From Streptomyces sp. CB01635 (GTDB lineage: Bacteria; Actinomycetota; Actinomycetes; Streptomycetales; Streptomycetaceae), in contig NZ_NNBL01000008.1 of assembly GCF_002803065.1 (NCBI RefSeq), forward strand, positions 124,001 to 188,000: 64,000 nt of DNA. Reading direction: 5' to 3'. The translations under genes were made by a program, and so were the position numbers. Below, piece after piece: positions 1 to 9,020 of the stretch. The notes under the pieces were generated by a model that worked only from the letters and a program-made list of their open reading frames with translations, ran no database searches and was not told where the DNA came from. Every line of letters begins with the position of its first letter. Position 1 is the stretch's first letter.

Positions 1-1
1 C

Positions 2-1369
2 TTCGTCCCGGTGACCACCGAGGCCGCCGCCGGGCTGCGGCGGAACCCGGCAGCGGCCCCGCGCGCCGATCGGGAGGCCGTCGTCGACGGCGGCATCCTC
101 GCCCGCCTGCCACGGACCGAAACCCGCCCGTCGGTCACCTACCGGCGCAGCGGCGACGACAACCTCCTCATCGAATACGGACCGATGCAGCTCGACCTGG
201 CCCTGCGCATGCGGATCCACGCACTCGCGCAGGCGCTGGCCGGGCAGCGGCTCGACGGCGTCGAGGACCTGACTCCGGGCATCCGCTCCCTCCAGGTCCG
301 GACAGATCCCGACGTCCTGCCTCAGGAGAAGCTCCTCGACATCGCCCGGCGTGTTGAGGAGGAACTCCCCGCCCCCGACGAGCTGGTGGTTCCCAGCCGA
401 ATCGTCCACCTGCCGCTGTCCTGGGACGACCCGGCGACCCGCGAGGCCATCGCCCGCTACATGGCGGGCGTGCGCGACGACGCCCCGTGGTGTCCCTGGA
501 ACATCGAGTTCATCCGCCGCGTCAACGGCCTGGAGACCGTGGAGGACGTGTACCGCACCGTCTTCGATGCCGAGTACCTGGTGATGGGGCTGGGAGACGT
601 GTACCTGGGCGCACCCGTCGCCACCCCCCTGGACCCGCGGCACCGGCTGGTCACGACCAAGTACAACCCGGCCCGTACCTGGACCGCGGAGAACTCGGTC
701 GGCATCGGCGGCGCCTACCTGTGCGTCTACGGCATGGAGGGCCCGGGCGGCTACCAGTTCGTCGGCCGCACCACACAGGTGTGGTCGGGCTGGCAGCAGC
801 GCGGCGCCTTCGAGCCGGGCAGGCCCTGGCTGCTGCGCTTCTTCGACCGGATCAGGTGGTACCCGGTCGAGGCGGAGGAACTCCTGGAACTGCGCGCGGA
901 CATCACGTCCGGCCGGTTCGTACCGAGAGTCGAGGAGGGTTCCTTCTCACTCGCCGAGTACCAGCGGTTCCTCGCCGAGAACGCGGAGTCGATCGCCGAG
1001 TTCCGGGCCGGGCAGAGCGCGGCGTTCCGCGCGGAGCGCGACGCCTGGGAAGCGGCCGGCGAGTTCACCCGCGAGCAGGCGGCCACCGAGGCCGCCCCAC
1101 AGCCCACCGACGTCAGTGTCCCCGAGGGCGGCCACCTGGTCGAAGCCGAGTTCACCGCCTCCGTCTGGCAGGTCAACGTCGAGGTCGGCGACCGTGTGTC
1201 GGCCGGGCAGCCGCTCCTCGCGCTGGAAGCGATGAAAATGGAGTCCCGGGTGCCGGCCCCCGCCGACGGTATCGTCACGAAGATCCTGACCAAGCCGGGC
1301 AGCCAGGTCGAGGCGGGCACCGCCCTCGTCGTCCTCGCTCCCGTCGAAACCGTGGAGGCAGCCGCGTGA
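2..1369 (+). CDS. Urea carboxylase, C-terminal part (partial gene)
   Basis: The frame is open through the left edge of the window, so only the last 456 codons are present. Urea carboxylase is a biotin enzyme that makes allophanate (urea-1-carboxylate) from urea, ATP and bicarbonate in the cytoplasm. The visible part carries the KipI/AHS1-type region (motifs SVTYRRSGDDNLLIEYGP, GIRSLQVRTDP), a further region with NSVGIGGAYLCVYGMEGPGG, and a C-terminal biotinyl domain with the biotin-acceptor motif EAMKMES about 48 residues before the end, at 1228-1248. The biotin carboxylase part lies outside the window. Its stop overlaps the start of the allophanate hydrolase gene, which acts on its product, so the two are one operon. 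Family assignment is secure; the true start cannot be seen. Confidence 0.9.
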   Translation, partial: FVPVTTEAAAGLRRNPAAAPRADREAVVDGGILARLPRTETRPSVTYRRSGDDNLLIEYGPMQLDLALRMRIHALAQALAGQRLDGVEDLTPGIRSLQVRTDPDVLPQEKLLDIARRVEEELPAPDELVVPSRIVHLPLSWDDPATREAIARYMAGVRDDAPWCPWNIEFIRRVNGLETVEDVYRTVFDAEYLVMGLGDVYLGAPVATPLDPRHRLVTTKYNPARTWTAENSVGIGGAYLCVYGMEGPGGYQFVGRTTQVWSGWQQRGAFEPGRPWLLRFFDRIRWYPVEAEELLELRADITSGRFVPRVEEGSFSLAEYQRFLAENAESIAEFRAGQSAAFRAERDAWEAAGEFTREQAATEAAPQPTDVSVPEGGHLVEAEFTASVWQVNVEVGDRVSAGQPLLALEAMKMESRVPAPADGIVTKILTKPGSQVEAGTALVVLAPVETVEAAA

Positions 1370-3045
1370 TCACCGCAGTGGAACGGGTACGGGCGGCCTA
1401 CACACGCATCGCGCAGGTGGACCGGCCCGAGGTGTGGATCGGCCTGCGCCCGCAGGCCGATACGGAGTCGGACGCCGCCGCGGTCGACGCGAAGGTCGCC
1501 GCCGGTGACCGGCTGCCGCTGGCCGGGACGGTGCTCGCGGTCAAGGGCAACATCGACGTGGCCGGACTGCCGACCACCGCCGGCTGTCCCGCCTACGCCT
1601 ACGAGCCCGACACCGATGCGCCGGCCGTGGCCCGTCTGAAAGCTGCGGGCGCCGTGGTCCTCGGCACCACGAACCTCGACCAGTTCGCGACCGGCCTGGT
1701 CGGCACCCGCAGCCCGTACGGCGCGGTCCGCAACGCCCTCGCCCCGGAACACGTATCCGGCGGTTCCTCGTCCGGCTCGGCGGTCGCTGTCGCGCTCGGC
1801 ATCGCCGACATCGCGCTCGGCACGGACACCGCGGGCTCGGGCCGTGTCCCGGCGGCGTTCAACGGCATCGTCGGTCTCAAGCCGACCTTCGGACTGATCC
1901 CGACCGAGGGCCTCGTCCCGGCCTGTGCCTCGCTCGACTGCGTCACGGTCTTCGGCCGCACGCTCCCGGAAGCCGAGCAGGCGCTGTCCCTCATGTCAGC
2001 GCCGTCCGGGCGGGAACCGTCGGCTCCGGCCGCGCGTCGCCCCGGACCGTGGCGGATCGCCGTCCCGGAACTCGGGCAACTGGGCCGGCTGGACACCGGC
2101 TGGACCGAGGCGTTCGAAGCGGCGGCGCAGCGGCTCGCCGACGCGGGCGCCGAGCTCCTGCCTGTCGACCTCGCACCGTTCACGGAGGCGGCGGCGATGC
2201 TGTACGAGGGTGCGTTCGTCGCCGAGCGCTACACAGCCGTCGGCGCCTTCATCGACGCGCACAAGGACTCGCCGGACCTCGACCCGACCGTGGCCGGAAT
2301 CATCTCCCGGGCCAGGGACATCCCGGCCCACCAGCTCTACGCCGACCAACAAAAGCTTGCATCTCTCCGCGTCCGGGCCCAGGCCTCCCTGGGCGACGCG
2401 GACGCACTGCTCCTGCCGACCGCACCGGGCCACCCGACCATCGCCGAAGTCGAGGCCGACCCACTGGGCGTCAATGCCCGGCTCGGCCGCTTCACCAACT
2501 CCACCAACCTCTTCGACCAGGCGGCGGTCGCCGTGCCCGCAGGCGGCGTGAACGGGCTCCCGTTCGGTGTCATGCTGATCGGCCCGGCCTTCACGGACGA
2601 GCGGCTCGTCCGCATCGCCGGGCTGCTCACTTCCCCGCCCCTGCGGCTCGCGGTGATCGGCGCGCACCTGTCCGGGCAGCCCCTGAACGGTCAACTGCTC
2701 GCCGCGGGCGGGCGACTGGTGCACACCACCACGACCGCGCCCGCCTACCGGCTGTACGCACTGAACACCATGCCGCCGAAGCCGGGACTGGTCCGGGTCG
2801 GCGACGGCGAAGGCGGAGGGAAAGGCGGAGGCACGATCGAGGCCGAGGTGTGGCAACTGCCCGCCGAGGGACTGGGTACGCTCCTCGCCGCGCTGCCCCG
2901 CCCGATGGCGCTCGGAAGCGTGGAACTCGCGGACGGAAGCTTCGTCACCGGCTTCCTCTGCGAGCCACAGGCCGTCGACGGTGCCCACGAGATCACCTCA
3001 TACGGCAGCTGGCGCGCGTACCTGGCCGCTCTCCCCCGCCCCTGA
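1366..3045 (+). CDS. atzF: Allophanate hydrolase
   Basis: Hydrolyses allophanate to ammonia and CO2, the second step of the ATP-dependent urea amidolyase route. The 559-residue protein has an amidase-signature domain: catalytic Lys in AVKGNIDVAGLPTT, the Gly/Ser-rich motif VSGGSSSGSAVAVA and the nucleophile Ser region GTDTAGSGRVPAAFNG. It is followed by a C-terminal AtzF-type domain of about 120 residues (RLYALNTMPPKPGLVRVG onwards, ending ITSYGSWRAYLAALPRP). The start is a GTG that overlaps the stop of the urea carboxylase gene by four bases (GTGA), which indicates translational coupling. The open frame extends far upstream of this GTG, but that part reads across the carboxylase gene in another frame and is not real. 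Nothing looks damaged. Confidence 0.93.
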   Translation: MITAVERVRAAYTRIAQVDRPEVWIGLRPQADTESDAAAVDAKVAAGDRLPLAGTVLAVKGNIDVAGLPTTAGCPAYAYEPDTDAPAVARLKAAGAVVLGTTNLDQFATGLVGTRSPYGAVRNALAPEHVSGGSSSGSAVAVALGIADIALGTDTAGSGRVPAAFNGIVGLKPTFGLIPTEGLVPACASLDCVTVFGRTLPEAEQALSLMSAPSGREPSAPAARRPGPWRIAVPELGQLGRLDTGWTEAFEAAAQRLADAGAELLPVDLAPFTEAAAMLYEGAFVAERYTAVGAFIDAHKDSPDLDPTVAGIISRARDIPAHQLYADQQKLASLRVRAQASLGDADALLLPTAPGHPTIAEVEADPLGVNARLGRFTNSTNLFDQAAVAVPAGGVNGLPFGVMLIGPAFTDERLVRIAGLLTSPPLRLAVIGAHLSGQPLNGQLLAAGGRLVHTTTTAPAYRLYALNTMPPKPGLVRVGDGEGGGKGGGTIEAEVWQLPAEGLGTLLAALPRPMALGSVELADGSFVTGFLCEPQAVDGAHEITSYGSWRAYLAALPRP

Positions 3046-3094
3046 GGCTGCCCGCACTGCCCGTGCGCGCCGGCCCGCGTCGCGGGCGCCCGGG

Positions 3095-3292
3095 GTAAAT
3101 ACACGGCGACAAGGGCTACGACCACGATCACTTGCACCATTGGCTACGCGGGTGTGGCATCCGCCACCGCATCGTGCCCAACGGTGTGGAGTCCTCGCAG
3201 CAACTCGGCTCCACCGGGCTGGACTACGACGAGTGTCCGTTCCCTTCAACCTGGGAGGGTGCCGGGCGGGTGACGACAACTTCTCGGTCCTG
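3095..3292 (+). pseudogene. Transposase relic (IS5-like)
   Basis: The interval between the allophanate hydrolase and LacI genes contains a short stretch that translates as GDKGYDHDHLHHWLRGCGIR followed by HRIVPNGVESSQQLG. This matches what I recall of the C-terminal catalytic part of IS5-group transposases (DKGYDxDxLxxWLRxRGIxHRIxxKGxExSxRLGRHRW). After QLG the expected GRHRWxxER continuation is only recoverable by changing frame, so the gene is frameshifted as well as truncated at both ends. No terminal inverted repeats are evident. The assignment rests on motif memory rather than an alignment. Confidence 0.6.
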
Positions 3293-3388
3293 GACCGCCC
3301 CTGATCCGCCGGACAGGCCCGGGAGGGACCAGAAGTGAGGCACGTCGGTCCCCGCGTCAATGCCATCACCGTGATCGACGGCCGCCGC

Positions 3389-4408
3389 TCAGGCCGACTC
3401 GCGCACCACCAGACGCGGCACGATCACGCGCTCGGCGAGCGGGCCGCGGCCCTGCACGAGCGCCGCGACCTGCTCGACGGCCGCCCGGCCCACCTGGCGC
3501 TTGTCGACGTGCAGCGTGGTGAGCGGCGGGTCCATGAGCTCGCCGAGCATCAGGCCGTCGCACCCAACGAAGGCACAGTCGCCCGGTACGGCCAGGCCCC
3601 GGCCCAGCGCGCGGCGCATCGCGCCGACCGCGATCAGGTCGTTGTAGCCGAGCACCGCGGTGGTGCCGGGGTGGTGGGCGAGCACGCGGTCCATGCCGTC
3701 GGCGCCGCCCTGTACGGAGTTGGCCACGGACACGACAGGAGTCCCCTCGGCATCGAGGCCGTGTTCGGCGGCCAGGGCGAGGAACAGGGCGCGCCGGGAG
3801 TGCGGGTCCGCCCCGTCTCCACGAGCCTTGTCATCGAGCATGACCACGCGCCGGTGTCCGGCCGCCATGAGGTGCCCGAGGGCCTGCCGCATCCCAGACT
3901 CGAAGTCGATACGGACACCGCCGGCGGCCGGCGGCCGGGTGTCATGGTCCAGGAGCACCAGCGGGATTCCGGTGCCCCGCACCCGTTCGATGGCACTCTC
4001 GGCGAAGAAGTAGCCGACGCACGCGTCGACATGGTCGGCGACCGTGGCCGCCACCGTCTGCTCGCGTTCGAGGGCCGACCCGGTGCTGTACACGGCAACC
4101 TGCCAGCCGCGCTCGTCGGCCGCCTCCATCACCCCGGCCACGACCTCGGGAAAGAACGGGTTGAGCACATCGGCGACGACGAGGCCGAGCATGGTCGTCG
4201 CCGGGCCGGCCATGCCGCGCGCATGCCGGTTGGGCCGGTAGCCGAGTGTCTGGGCGACCTCCAGGATCCGCGCCCGGGTGTCCGGGTCGATCTCCGGCTT
4301 GTCGTTGATGGCGCGGGAGACGGTCTGCCGGGAGACACCCGCGGAGCGGGCCACGTCGTCGATGGTGACGCCGTGACGCCCGCGCCGGGACGTACGAGGG
4401 GTGGGCAT
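3389..4408 (-). CDS. LacI-family transcriptional repressor
   Basis: 339 residues from the chosen start MPTPRTSRRGRHG. The N-terminal helix-turn-helix is clear (VTIDDVARSAGVSRQTVSRA, then the hinge region LGYRPNRHARGMA). It is followed by a periplasmic-binding-protein-like effector domain (LGLVVADVLNPFFPEVVAG, GYNDLIAVGAMRRALGRGLA, CDGLMLGELMDPPLTTLHVD). I prefer the ATG at 4408 because an AGGAG lies 10 bases before it; an upstream start at 4516 would add 36 residues unlike the family and run across the operator at 4471. It is divergent to the GH36 relic and the GH29 gene. Two copies of GTGAGCGCTCAC lie between them, so autoregulation and control of the divergent sugar genes is likely (inference). 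The effector sugar is unknown; an alpha-galactoside or fucoside would fit the neighbours. Confidence 0.9.
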   Translation of the reverse strand: MPTPRTSRRGRHGVTIDDVARSAGVSRQTVSRAINDKPEIDPDTRARILEVAQTLGYRPNRHARGMAGPATTMLGLVVADVLNPFFPEVVAGVMEAADERGWQVAVYSTGSALEREQTVAATVADHVDACVGYFFAESAIERVRGTGIPLVLLDHDTRPPAAGGVRIDFESGMRQALGHLMAAGHRRVVMLDDKARGDGADPHSRRALFLALAAEHGLDAEGTPVVSVANSVQGGADGMDRVLAHHPGTTAVLGYNDLIAVGAMRRALGRGLAVPGDCAFVGCDGLMLGELMDPPLTTLHVDKRQVGRAAVEQVAALVQGRGPLAERVIVPRLVVRESA

Positions 4409-4470
4409 CTCGGGAAGGCTCCTCTCTCCGCCTGCCCAAGTGTCGTCCGCCGTCGCTGCGGGATGGTTCA

Positions 4471-4484
4471 CGTGAGCGCTCACG
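4471..4484. promoter_or_regulatory. LacI-type operator 1
   Basis: CGTGAGCGCTCACG is a perfect palindrome with the central CG typical of LacI-family operators. It sits 62 bases upstream of the ATG of the LacI gene, on its promoter side. The same palindrome recurs at 4613-4628. Confidence 0.75.
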
Positions 4485-4580
4485 GACATGATGAGCAGCT
4501 CACTCCTTGCTGTCAACGGCCCTCATTCGTACGGCGATTGAAACGATCAAGGCGGAATCCAGCAATCCCTCGCACCGGTC

Positions 4581-4609
4581 TTGACGGGGACATGCAGCGG
4601 CTTCAAGGT
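4581..4609 (+). promoter_or_regulatory. Candidate promoter of the GH36/GH29 operon
   Basis: TTGACG at 4581-4586, a 17-base spacer and CAAGGT at 4604-4609 resemble a vegetative -35/-10 pair. The operator at 4613 would cover the transcription start. Seen by eye only. Confidence 0.5.
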
Positions 4610-4612
4610 ACT

Positions 4613-4640
4613 CCGTGAGCGCTCACGGGAACGCTCACGA
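4613..4640. promoter_or_regulatory. LacI-type operator 2 plus adjoining half-site
   Basis: CCGTGAGCGCTCACGG (4613-4628) is a 16-base perfect palindrome containing the operator 1 core. Directly next to it GAACGCTCACGA (4629-4640) is a degenerate second copy. The pair lies between the candidate promoter and the GTG at 4683, a position where repressor binding would block transcription. Confidence 0.75.
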
Positions 4641-4682
4641 ATTGGCAGCCCGTCTCTGCAGTCGCCCTCCCGGAGGACGTAC

Positions 4683-5842
4683 GTGACGTCGATCGCGGTC
4701 ACCACGGCAGAACGCCCACCCGCGGCCATTAACGCGCTCATCGACCGGGTCCGCGTCGCTGTGCTCGTCGACGGAGCCCCCATGGAGCCCGTCGTGCGCG
4801 AACTCAAAGACGTTGTACGGGCGTTGGACCTGTCAGCCTTCGAGGGCGACGCCATGGAGATCCGCCTGGAGACATCGCTGAGGGACGCCGTCGGCTACTG
4901 GCCCCCGGACGCCGGCCGGCGTCGCGGACTCCCCCGAGTGGCAATGGCTCTCCCCGAACGCTCGCATCCCCAGTCCGACCGCGCCGGGCGCGCACGTCCT
5001 CGCCCCCAGGGAATCTCGGGTGCGCACACACATCCTGGAGGCGTGCACCCACCTCGTCGCCGACCACGGCCTCGACGGCCCGAAGCTGGGCTTCCTCGAC
5101 GACGCCACCGTGTACGCGGACGACGGCGGCGACCCGGTCGGACCCGCGACGGCCCTGCTGCTCGGGGACCTCAGCGCCACCCTCAGCGCGCTGTGCCCGC
5201 GCGGCCCGCTGGTCGAACTGCGCCGGCCCTGTCTCGGCCCCGGCATGAGCGCGTACGGGCATCTGCTGCGCGCCACCGACTGCCCGGCCGACGCCACCGC
5301 GAACCGGATCCGCACGATCGACGCGGCGCTCTGCTCGACCGGCGGCGCCGTCCATTCGGACACGCTGATATGGGCCCCGGACACATCGGCCGAGGCGGCG
5401 GCCCGGCAGATCCAGCCCGTGTTGCACGCAGTGCCACAACTGTCCAGCTTTCCGGGCGAGTTGACCCCGGAGCGCCGCGAGTTCGTGACGTTCTGGCTGC
5501 GGCAGTGGCAGGGGCTGCGCCCCATGCTGCTCGACGGCGAGGTGAAGCCGGGTCGTCCGGACGAGCTGTACCCCCTCGTCCGGGCGCACGCCGGCGACGC
5601 CCAGGTGATAGTCGCCCACGCCGAACGCCCCGTCCCGCTCGACCTGATGCGCCACCCCCGTGCCGATCTGGTGAACGGCACCGCCACGGACGGCCTGGTC
5701 TGCGTCGTCCGGCACGCCCTGGCGCAAACAACGCTCACCACGTACGAGGCGCTCGGCCGGGTCACCCGCTCGGGCCCGCACACCCTCGGCCCAGGCGCCC
5801 GCCTCGACGTACCGCCCTCCGGCCTGCTGACCGCCCGACTGA
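4683..5842 (+). pseudogene. Broken GH36 alpha-galactosidase
   Basis: A normal-looking start is present (GGAGG at 4672-4676, six bases, GTG at 4683; MTSIAVTTAERPPAAIN), but the gene is damaged in three ways. First, the frame shifts by +1 in the GC-rich run near 4914-4923, between GYWPPDAG and VADSPEWQWLSPNARIP. Second, the region normally holding the end of the beta-sandwich domain and the first barrel strands is missing at that joint. Third, the family nucleophile motif, which I recall as KIDFLD, reads KLGFLDDATVYADD; the Gly codon is GGC at 5089-5091, one change from GAC. The later barrel (RATDCPADATANRIRTIDAA) and C-terminal beta domain are preserved. No stop occurs in frame before the next gene, so the end given is only an approximate out-of-frame TGA. 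A sequencing error could explain the frameshift but not the other two changes. Confidence 0.75.
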
Positions 5843-5931
5843 CCTCAAGGAGGTCCACCAACTCGCCTGCAGAGCACGTGCCTTGTCCCGGCGCCCGAGC
5901 GGTGCTGCACCCGAAGGAGGAACAACCCCTC

Positions 5932-7803
5932 ATGTCCAGCAGACCAGCGCGCCGGCCACGGCGCCTGTGGGCCCTGTGGGCGGCCCTGCTCGCCCTGTTC
6001 AGCCCCCTCCTGCTCACCCCCGCATCCGCCCCCGCGGCCACGGCCACCGGCACGACCGCCACCGCGCAGGCGGACCCGGTGCCGGGCATGTTCAATCCGC
6101 GCCAGACCTGGCTGCGCAACTCCACCGCGGGCCTCTTCCTGCACTGGGGCATGTACACACAGCCCGCCCACTACGACTGCGACTCGTGGCAGAAGGCCGT
6201 GAACGACAGCGGCTGGAACCCGGACTACTGGGTCAAGGAGACGCAGAAGATCCACGGCTCCTACATCGTCCTGGCCACCTTCCACAGTCGCCTGGGCTAC
6301 GCCCGCCCCTGGCCGTCGAAGATCCCCGGCAGCTGCTCGACGAAGCGCGACATCCTCGGTGAGCTCATCGAGGCGGCCAAGGCCAAGGGCATCAAGGTCA
6401 TCCTCTATATGACCGACGATCCGCAGTGGCACGACGAGCAGGGCCGCGAGTCCTTCGACTCCGCCGCCTACTCCGCGTACAAGGGCACGGACGTCGATCT
6501 GACGACCCGGCCCGGCTTCGGCGAGTTCAGCTACGACAACTTCTTCGAAGTGATGCACAACTACCCGGACCTGAAGGGCTTCTGGATCGACAACGACAAC
6601 GAGTACTGGGAGCAGCACCACCTCTACGAGCAGATCCGTGAGCAGCGCCCGGACATGCTCCTGAGCAACAACAACGAAGACACACCGATCATGGACACCG
6701 TGTCCAACGAGCAGAAGACCGGCATGACGCCCGACTACGACATGCCGGCGGCGTACTGGACGTCCATGCCGCGCCTGACGGAGTCCTGCTACAAAGTGCC
6801 CTCGAGCGGCGCCTGGTGGTACGACGGCCAGGACCGTCCGGTCGACACGGCGCTCAACATCCGCCGCTACGTGGCCAACGCGGGGACGTCGTACAAGTCC
6901 CTGATGGACCTCCAGGCCCAGGTGAACGGGACGTTCCCGCCCCAGCAGCAGGCGTTCACCGACTACCTGTCGACGTATCTCGACCCGATCCGGGAGTCGC
7001 TGCACGGCGTGGAGGGCGGCGGCTATCTGTACGGCGGGCTGCGTCCGGGGGCCTGGAACGACGGGGCGTACGGCTACACCACGGTGAGCAAGGAGGACCC
7101 GGCACGCCAGTACATCCACGTCACGACGCGGCCGAGCGGCGCCGACACCGGCACCCTCAGCCTTCGTGACAACGGCACCAAGGTGAAGCGGATCAGCGAT
7201 CTGCGCACCGGCAAGCGGATCGCCTTCGACCAGCGCGACGGAAGCGTGACGCTCAAGGGCATCAACACCTGGGACCCGTACGACACGGTGTTCAAGGTGG
7301 AGACGGAGCGACACCGCCAGGGCCTGTACCCGTCCCACACGGTGCGGGCCACCGCCACGTCGACGAAGGACGGCCACCCGGCGGCGAACCTCACCGACGG
7401 TGGCCTCACCCGGTACTGGGACTCGGACGCGCAGGTGCCCGTCTCGGTCACGCTGGATCTCGGGGGCGTGAAGAAGGCCCGGTACCTGGCCGTGAACCAG
7501 ACCGAGTGGTCGCCCACCTACAACCGCGAGTCGTTCGGCAGGAAGGAGGACTCGGCCCGGATCAAGGACTACAAGGTCTTCGTCAGCGACGACGGCGAGC
7601 ACTGGGGCGAGCCGGTGAAGACCGGCGTCATGGAGAGCGCCCGCAGCACCCGCTACATCGACCTGGACACCACGGCCCGCTACATCAGGCTGGAGGTGGA
7701 CAGCACCTGGTCGGCGGCGACCGTCGTCCCCTTCTACCACCAGCTGAGGATCGACGAGATCGCGGTCGGCCACTCGTATCCCGTGAGCCACGGCCGCGGG
7801 TGA
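5932..7803 (+). CDS. Secreted GH29-type alpha-L-fucosidase with F5/8C domain
   Basis: 623 residues, predicted to be exported. An Arg-rich N-terminus and a hydrophobic segment (RLWALWAALLALFSPLLLTP) end in an Ala-rich cleavage region. The barrel begins RNSTAGLFLHWGMYTQPAHY and the likely nucleophile Asp is in LKGFWIDNDNEYW, matching the GH29 layout, although the usual KHHDGF motif is replaced by LATFHSRLGYARPW. A C-terminal discoidin-like (F5/8 type C, CBM32) domain covers roughly residues 465-615 (HTVRATATSTKDGHPAANLT, RYIRLEVDST). The ATG at 5932 has AAGGAGG 11 bases upstream. The open frame continues upstream into the GH36 relic, but the strong ribosome site and signal peptide show that this is a separate gene. 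Substrate specificity is unproven. Confidence 0.82.
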   Translation: MSSRPARRPRRLWALWAALLALFSPLLLTPASAPAATATGTTATAQADPVPGMFNPRQTWLRNSTAGLFLHWGMYTQPAHYDCDSWQKAVNDSGWNPDYWVKETQKIHGSYIVLATFHSRLGYARPWPSKIPGSCSTKRDILGELIEAAKAKGIKVILYMTDDPQWHDEQGRESFDSAAYSAYKGTDVDLTTRPGFGEFSYDNFFEVMHNYPDLKGFWIDNDNEYWEQHHLYEQIREQRPDMLLSNNNEDTPIMDTVSNEQKTGMTPDYDMPAAYWTSMPRLTESCYKVPSSGAWWYDGQDRPVDTALNIRRYVANAGTSYKSLMDLQAQVNGTFPPQQQAFTDYLSTYLDPIRESLHGVEGGGYLYGGLRPGAWNDGAYGYTTVSKEDPARQYIHVTTRPSGADTGTLSLRDNGTKVKRISDLRTGKRIAFDQRDGSVTLKGINTWDPYDTVFKVETERHRQGLYPSHTVRATATSTKDGHPAANLTDGGLTRYWDSDAQVPVSVTLDLGGVKKARYLAVNQTEWSPTYNRESFGRKEDSARIKDYKVFVSDDGEHWGEPVKTGVMESARSTRYIDLDTTARYIRLEVDSTWSAATVVPFYHQLRIDEIAVGHSYPVSHGRG

Positions 7804-7808
7804 CCGAC

Positions 7809-7849
7809 GCGCTTACCCCGAGGGCCTATGGGGCCTTCGGGGTAAGCGC
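7809..7849. terminator. Bidirectional terminator hairpin
   Basis: Arms of 18 bases (7809-7826 and 7832-7849) pair with one G-T wobble around a 5-base loop. It lies between the convergent GH29 and GH10 genes, so it can serve both. Confidence 0.85.
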
Positions 7850-7868
7850 CCCGGTCGTCAGCCGGCGG

Positions 7869-8954
7869 TCAGCGTCCGGCCGCCGACCTCGCGGCGGCCG
7901 CGAGCGCGCCGGCGATCGCGTCGTACGCGGGCTTGCGCTGGAGGTTCTCGTCCCAGGGCAGCGCCGCGCCCTGGCCGGGGAAGACCGACGGGATCCACGA
8001 GTGCCGGTCGGAGTAGCCCCAAAGCGTGATGCCGACACAGCGCCGCACGGCCAGGCAGGCGTCGGTGACCTGGGCGTACCAGTCGGCCTGTTGGGCCAGC
8101 AAGGCAGCGTCGGCGGGCAGGATCATCCGGATGTCGAGTTCGGTGATCGCGACGTCGAGGCCCAGGTCGGCGAAGCGCTGGATGTTGCCCCGCATGTCGT
8201 TCGGGAAGCTGTACTGCAGGGCGAGGTGGGCCTGCATGCCGAAGCCGTCGATCGGGACGCGATCCGCCTTGAGCTGCTTGATCAGCGTGTAGTAGGCGTC
8301 CGACTTCGCGCCGAGCCCTTCGACGTTGTAGTCGTTGAGGTACAGCTTGACCTTGGGGTCGGCGGCGTGCGCCCAGCGCAGGGCGTCGGCGATGTAGCCG
8401 GGGCCGAGCGTCTTGTAGAAGATGTTCTCCCGGTACGTTCCGTCCTCGTTCATGATCTCGTTGGCCACGTCCCAGGCGAAGACCTTGCCCTTGTAGTGCT
8501 TCACCTCGGTCGTGATGTGGTTCTTGAGGATCGAGCGCAGTTCGTCGGCGGTCCAGGTGCCGTCCGTCAGCCAGCTCGGCAGCTGGCTGTGCCACAGCAG
8601 GGTGTGGCCGCGCACGTTCAGATGGTGGGCCTTTGCGTACGCCACGATCTCGTCGCCGGCGGTGAAGTCGAAGACGCCGCGCCGGGGTTCGGTGGCGTAC
8701 CACTTCATGCCGTTGCCGGGGGTGGTGGCGCCGAACTCGCTGCCGAGCAGGTCGGCGTACGCGGTGTCGTCGAGCTCGGGGTTGTCGACGGCCGAGCCGA
8801 AGTAGCGGCCGGTCCGCTGGGCCAGGTCGTCGAGCGTGGCGGCACGGTGCCGGGCGCCGTCCGCGTGGGCGGCCGGGACCGCGGCGAGACCGAGCAGCAG
8901 GGCCGTGGATGCGGCGAGAACAGCGGCTCGGGTACGGCGTGCGGGTGTGCGCAT
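7869..8954 (-). CDS. Secreted GH10 endo-1,4-beta-xylanase
   Basis: 361 residues with a signal peptide (RAAVLAASTALLLGLAAVPA, cleaved near AHA). A single GH10 domain has the acid/base Glu166 in FAWDVANEIMNE and the nucleophile Glu272 in VAITELDIR, plus the substrate-site motif RGHTLLWHSQLPSW. There is no carbohydrate-binding module, so it is a minimal xylanase releasing xylo-oligosaccharides outside the cell. GAGGAG lies 7 bases before the ATG. It follows the GH3 xylosidase gene with a 66-base gap on the same strand, which suggests co-transcription: xylan is cut outside, and the oligomers are finished by the GH3 enzyme. The terminator hairpin at 7809 closes the unit. Confidence 0.95.
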   Translation of the reverse strand: MRTPARRTRAAVLAASTALLLGLAAVPAAHADGARHRAATLDDLAQRTGRYFGSAVDNPELDDTAYADLLGSEFGATTPGNGMKWYATEPRRGVFDFTAGDEIVAYAKAHHLNVRGHTLLWHSQLPSWLTDGTWTADELRSILKNHITTEVKHYKGKVFAWDVANEIMNEDGTYRENIFYKTLGPGYIADALRWAHAADPKVKLYLNDYNVEGLGAKSDAYYTLIKQLKADRVPIDGFGMQAHLALQYSFPNDMRGNIQRFADLGLDVAITELDIRMILPADAALLAQQADWYAQVTDACLAVRRCVGITLWGYSDRHSWIPSVFPGQGAALPWDENLQRKPAYDAIAGALAAAARSAAGR

Positions 8955-9020
8955 GGGGCGGCTCCTCAGCTGAAGGGCGGGGGTGGGTGGTTGACCTTGC
9001 TTCGCGCGGCGTCGCGCGTG

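Noticed and set aside
487..1365. Upstream extension of the allophanate hydrolase frame
   Set aside because: It lies antiphase over the conserved urea carboxylase gene and is Arg/Pro/Gly-rich, typical of a shadow frame in high-GC DNA.
5020..7803. One long frame joining the GH36 C-terminal half to the GH29 enzyme
   Set aside because: A strong ribosome site (AAGGAGG) and a signal peptide begin at the ATG 5932, so the GH29 gene is separate; the join is only loss of the GH36 stop.
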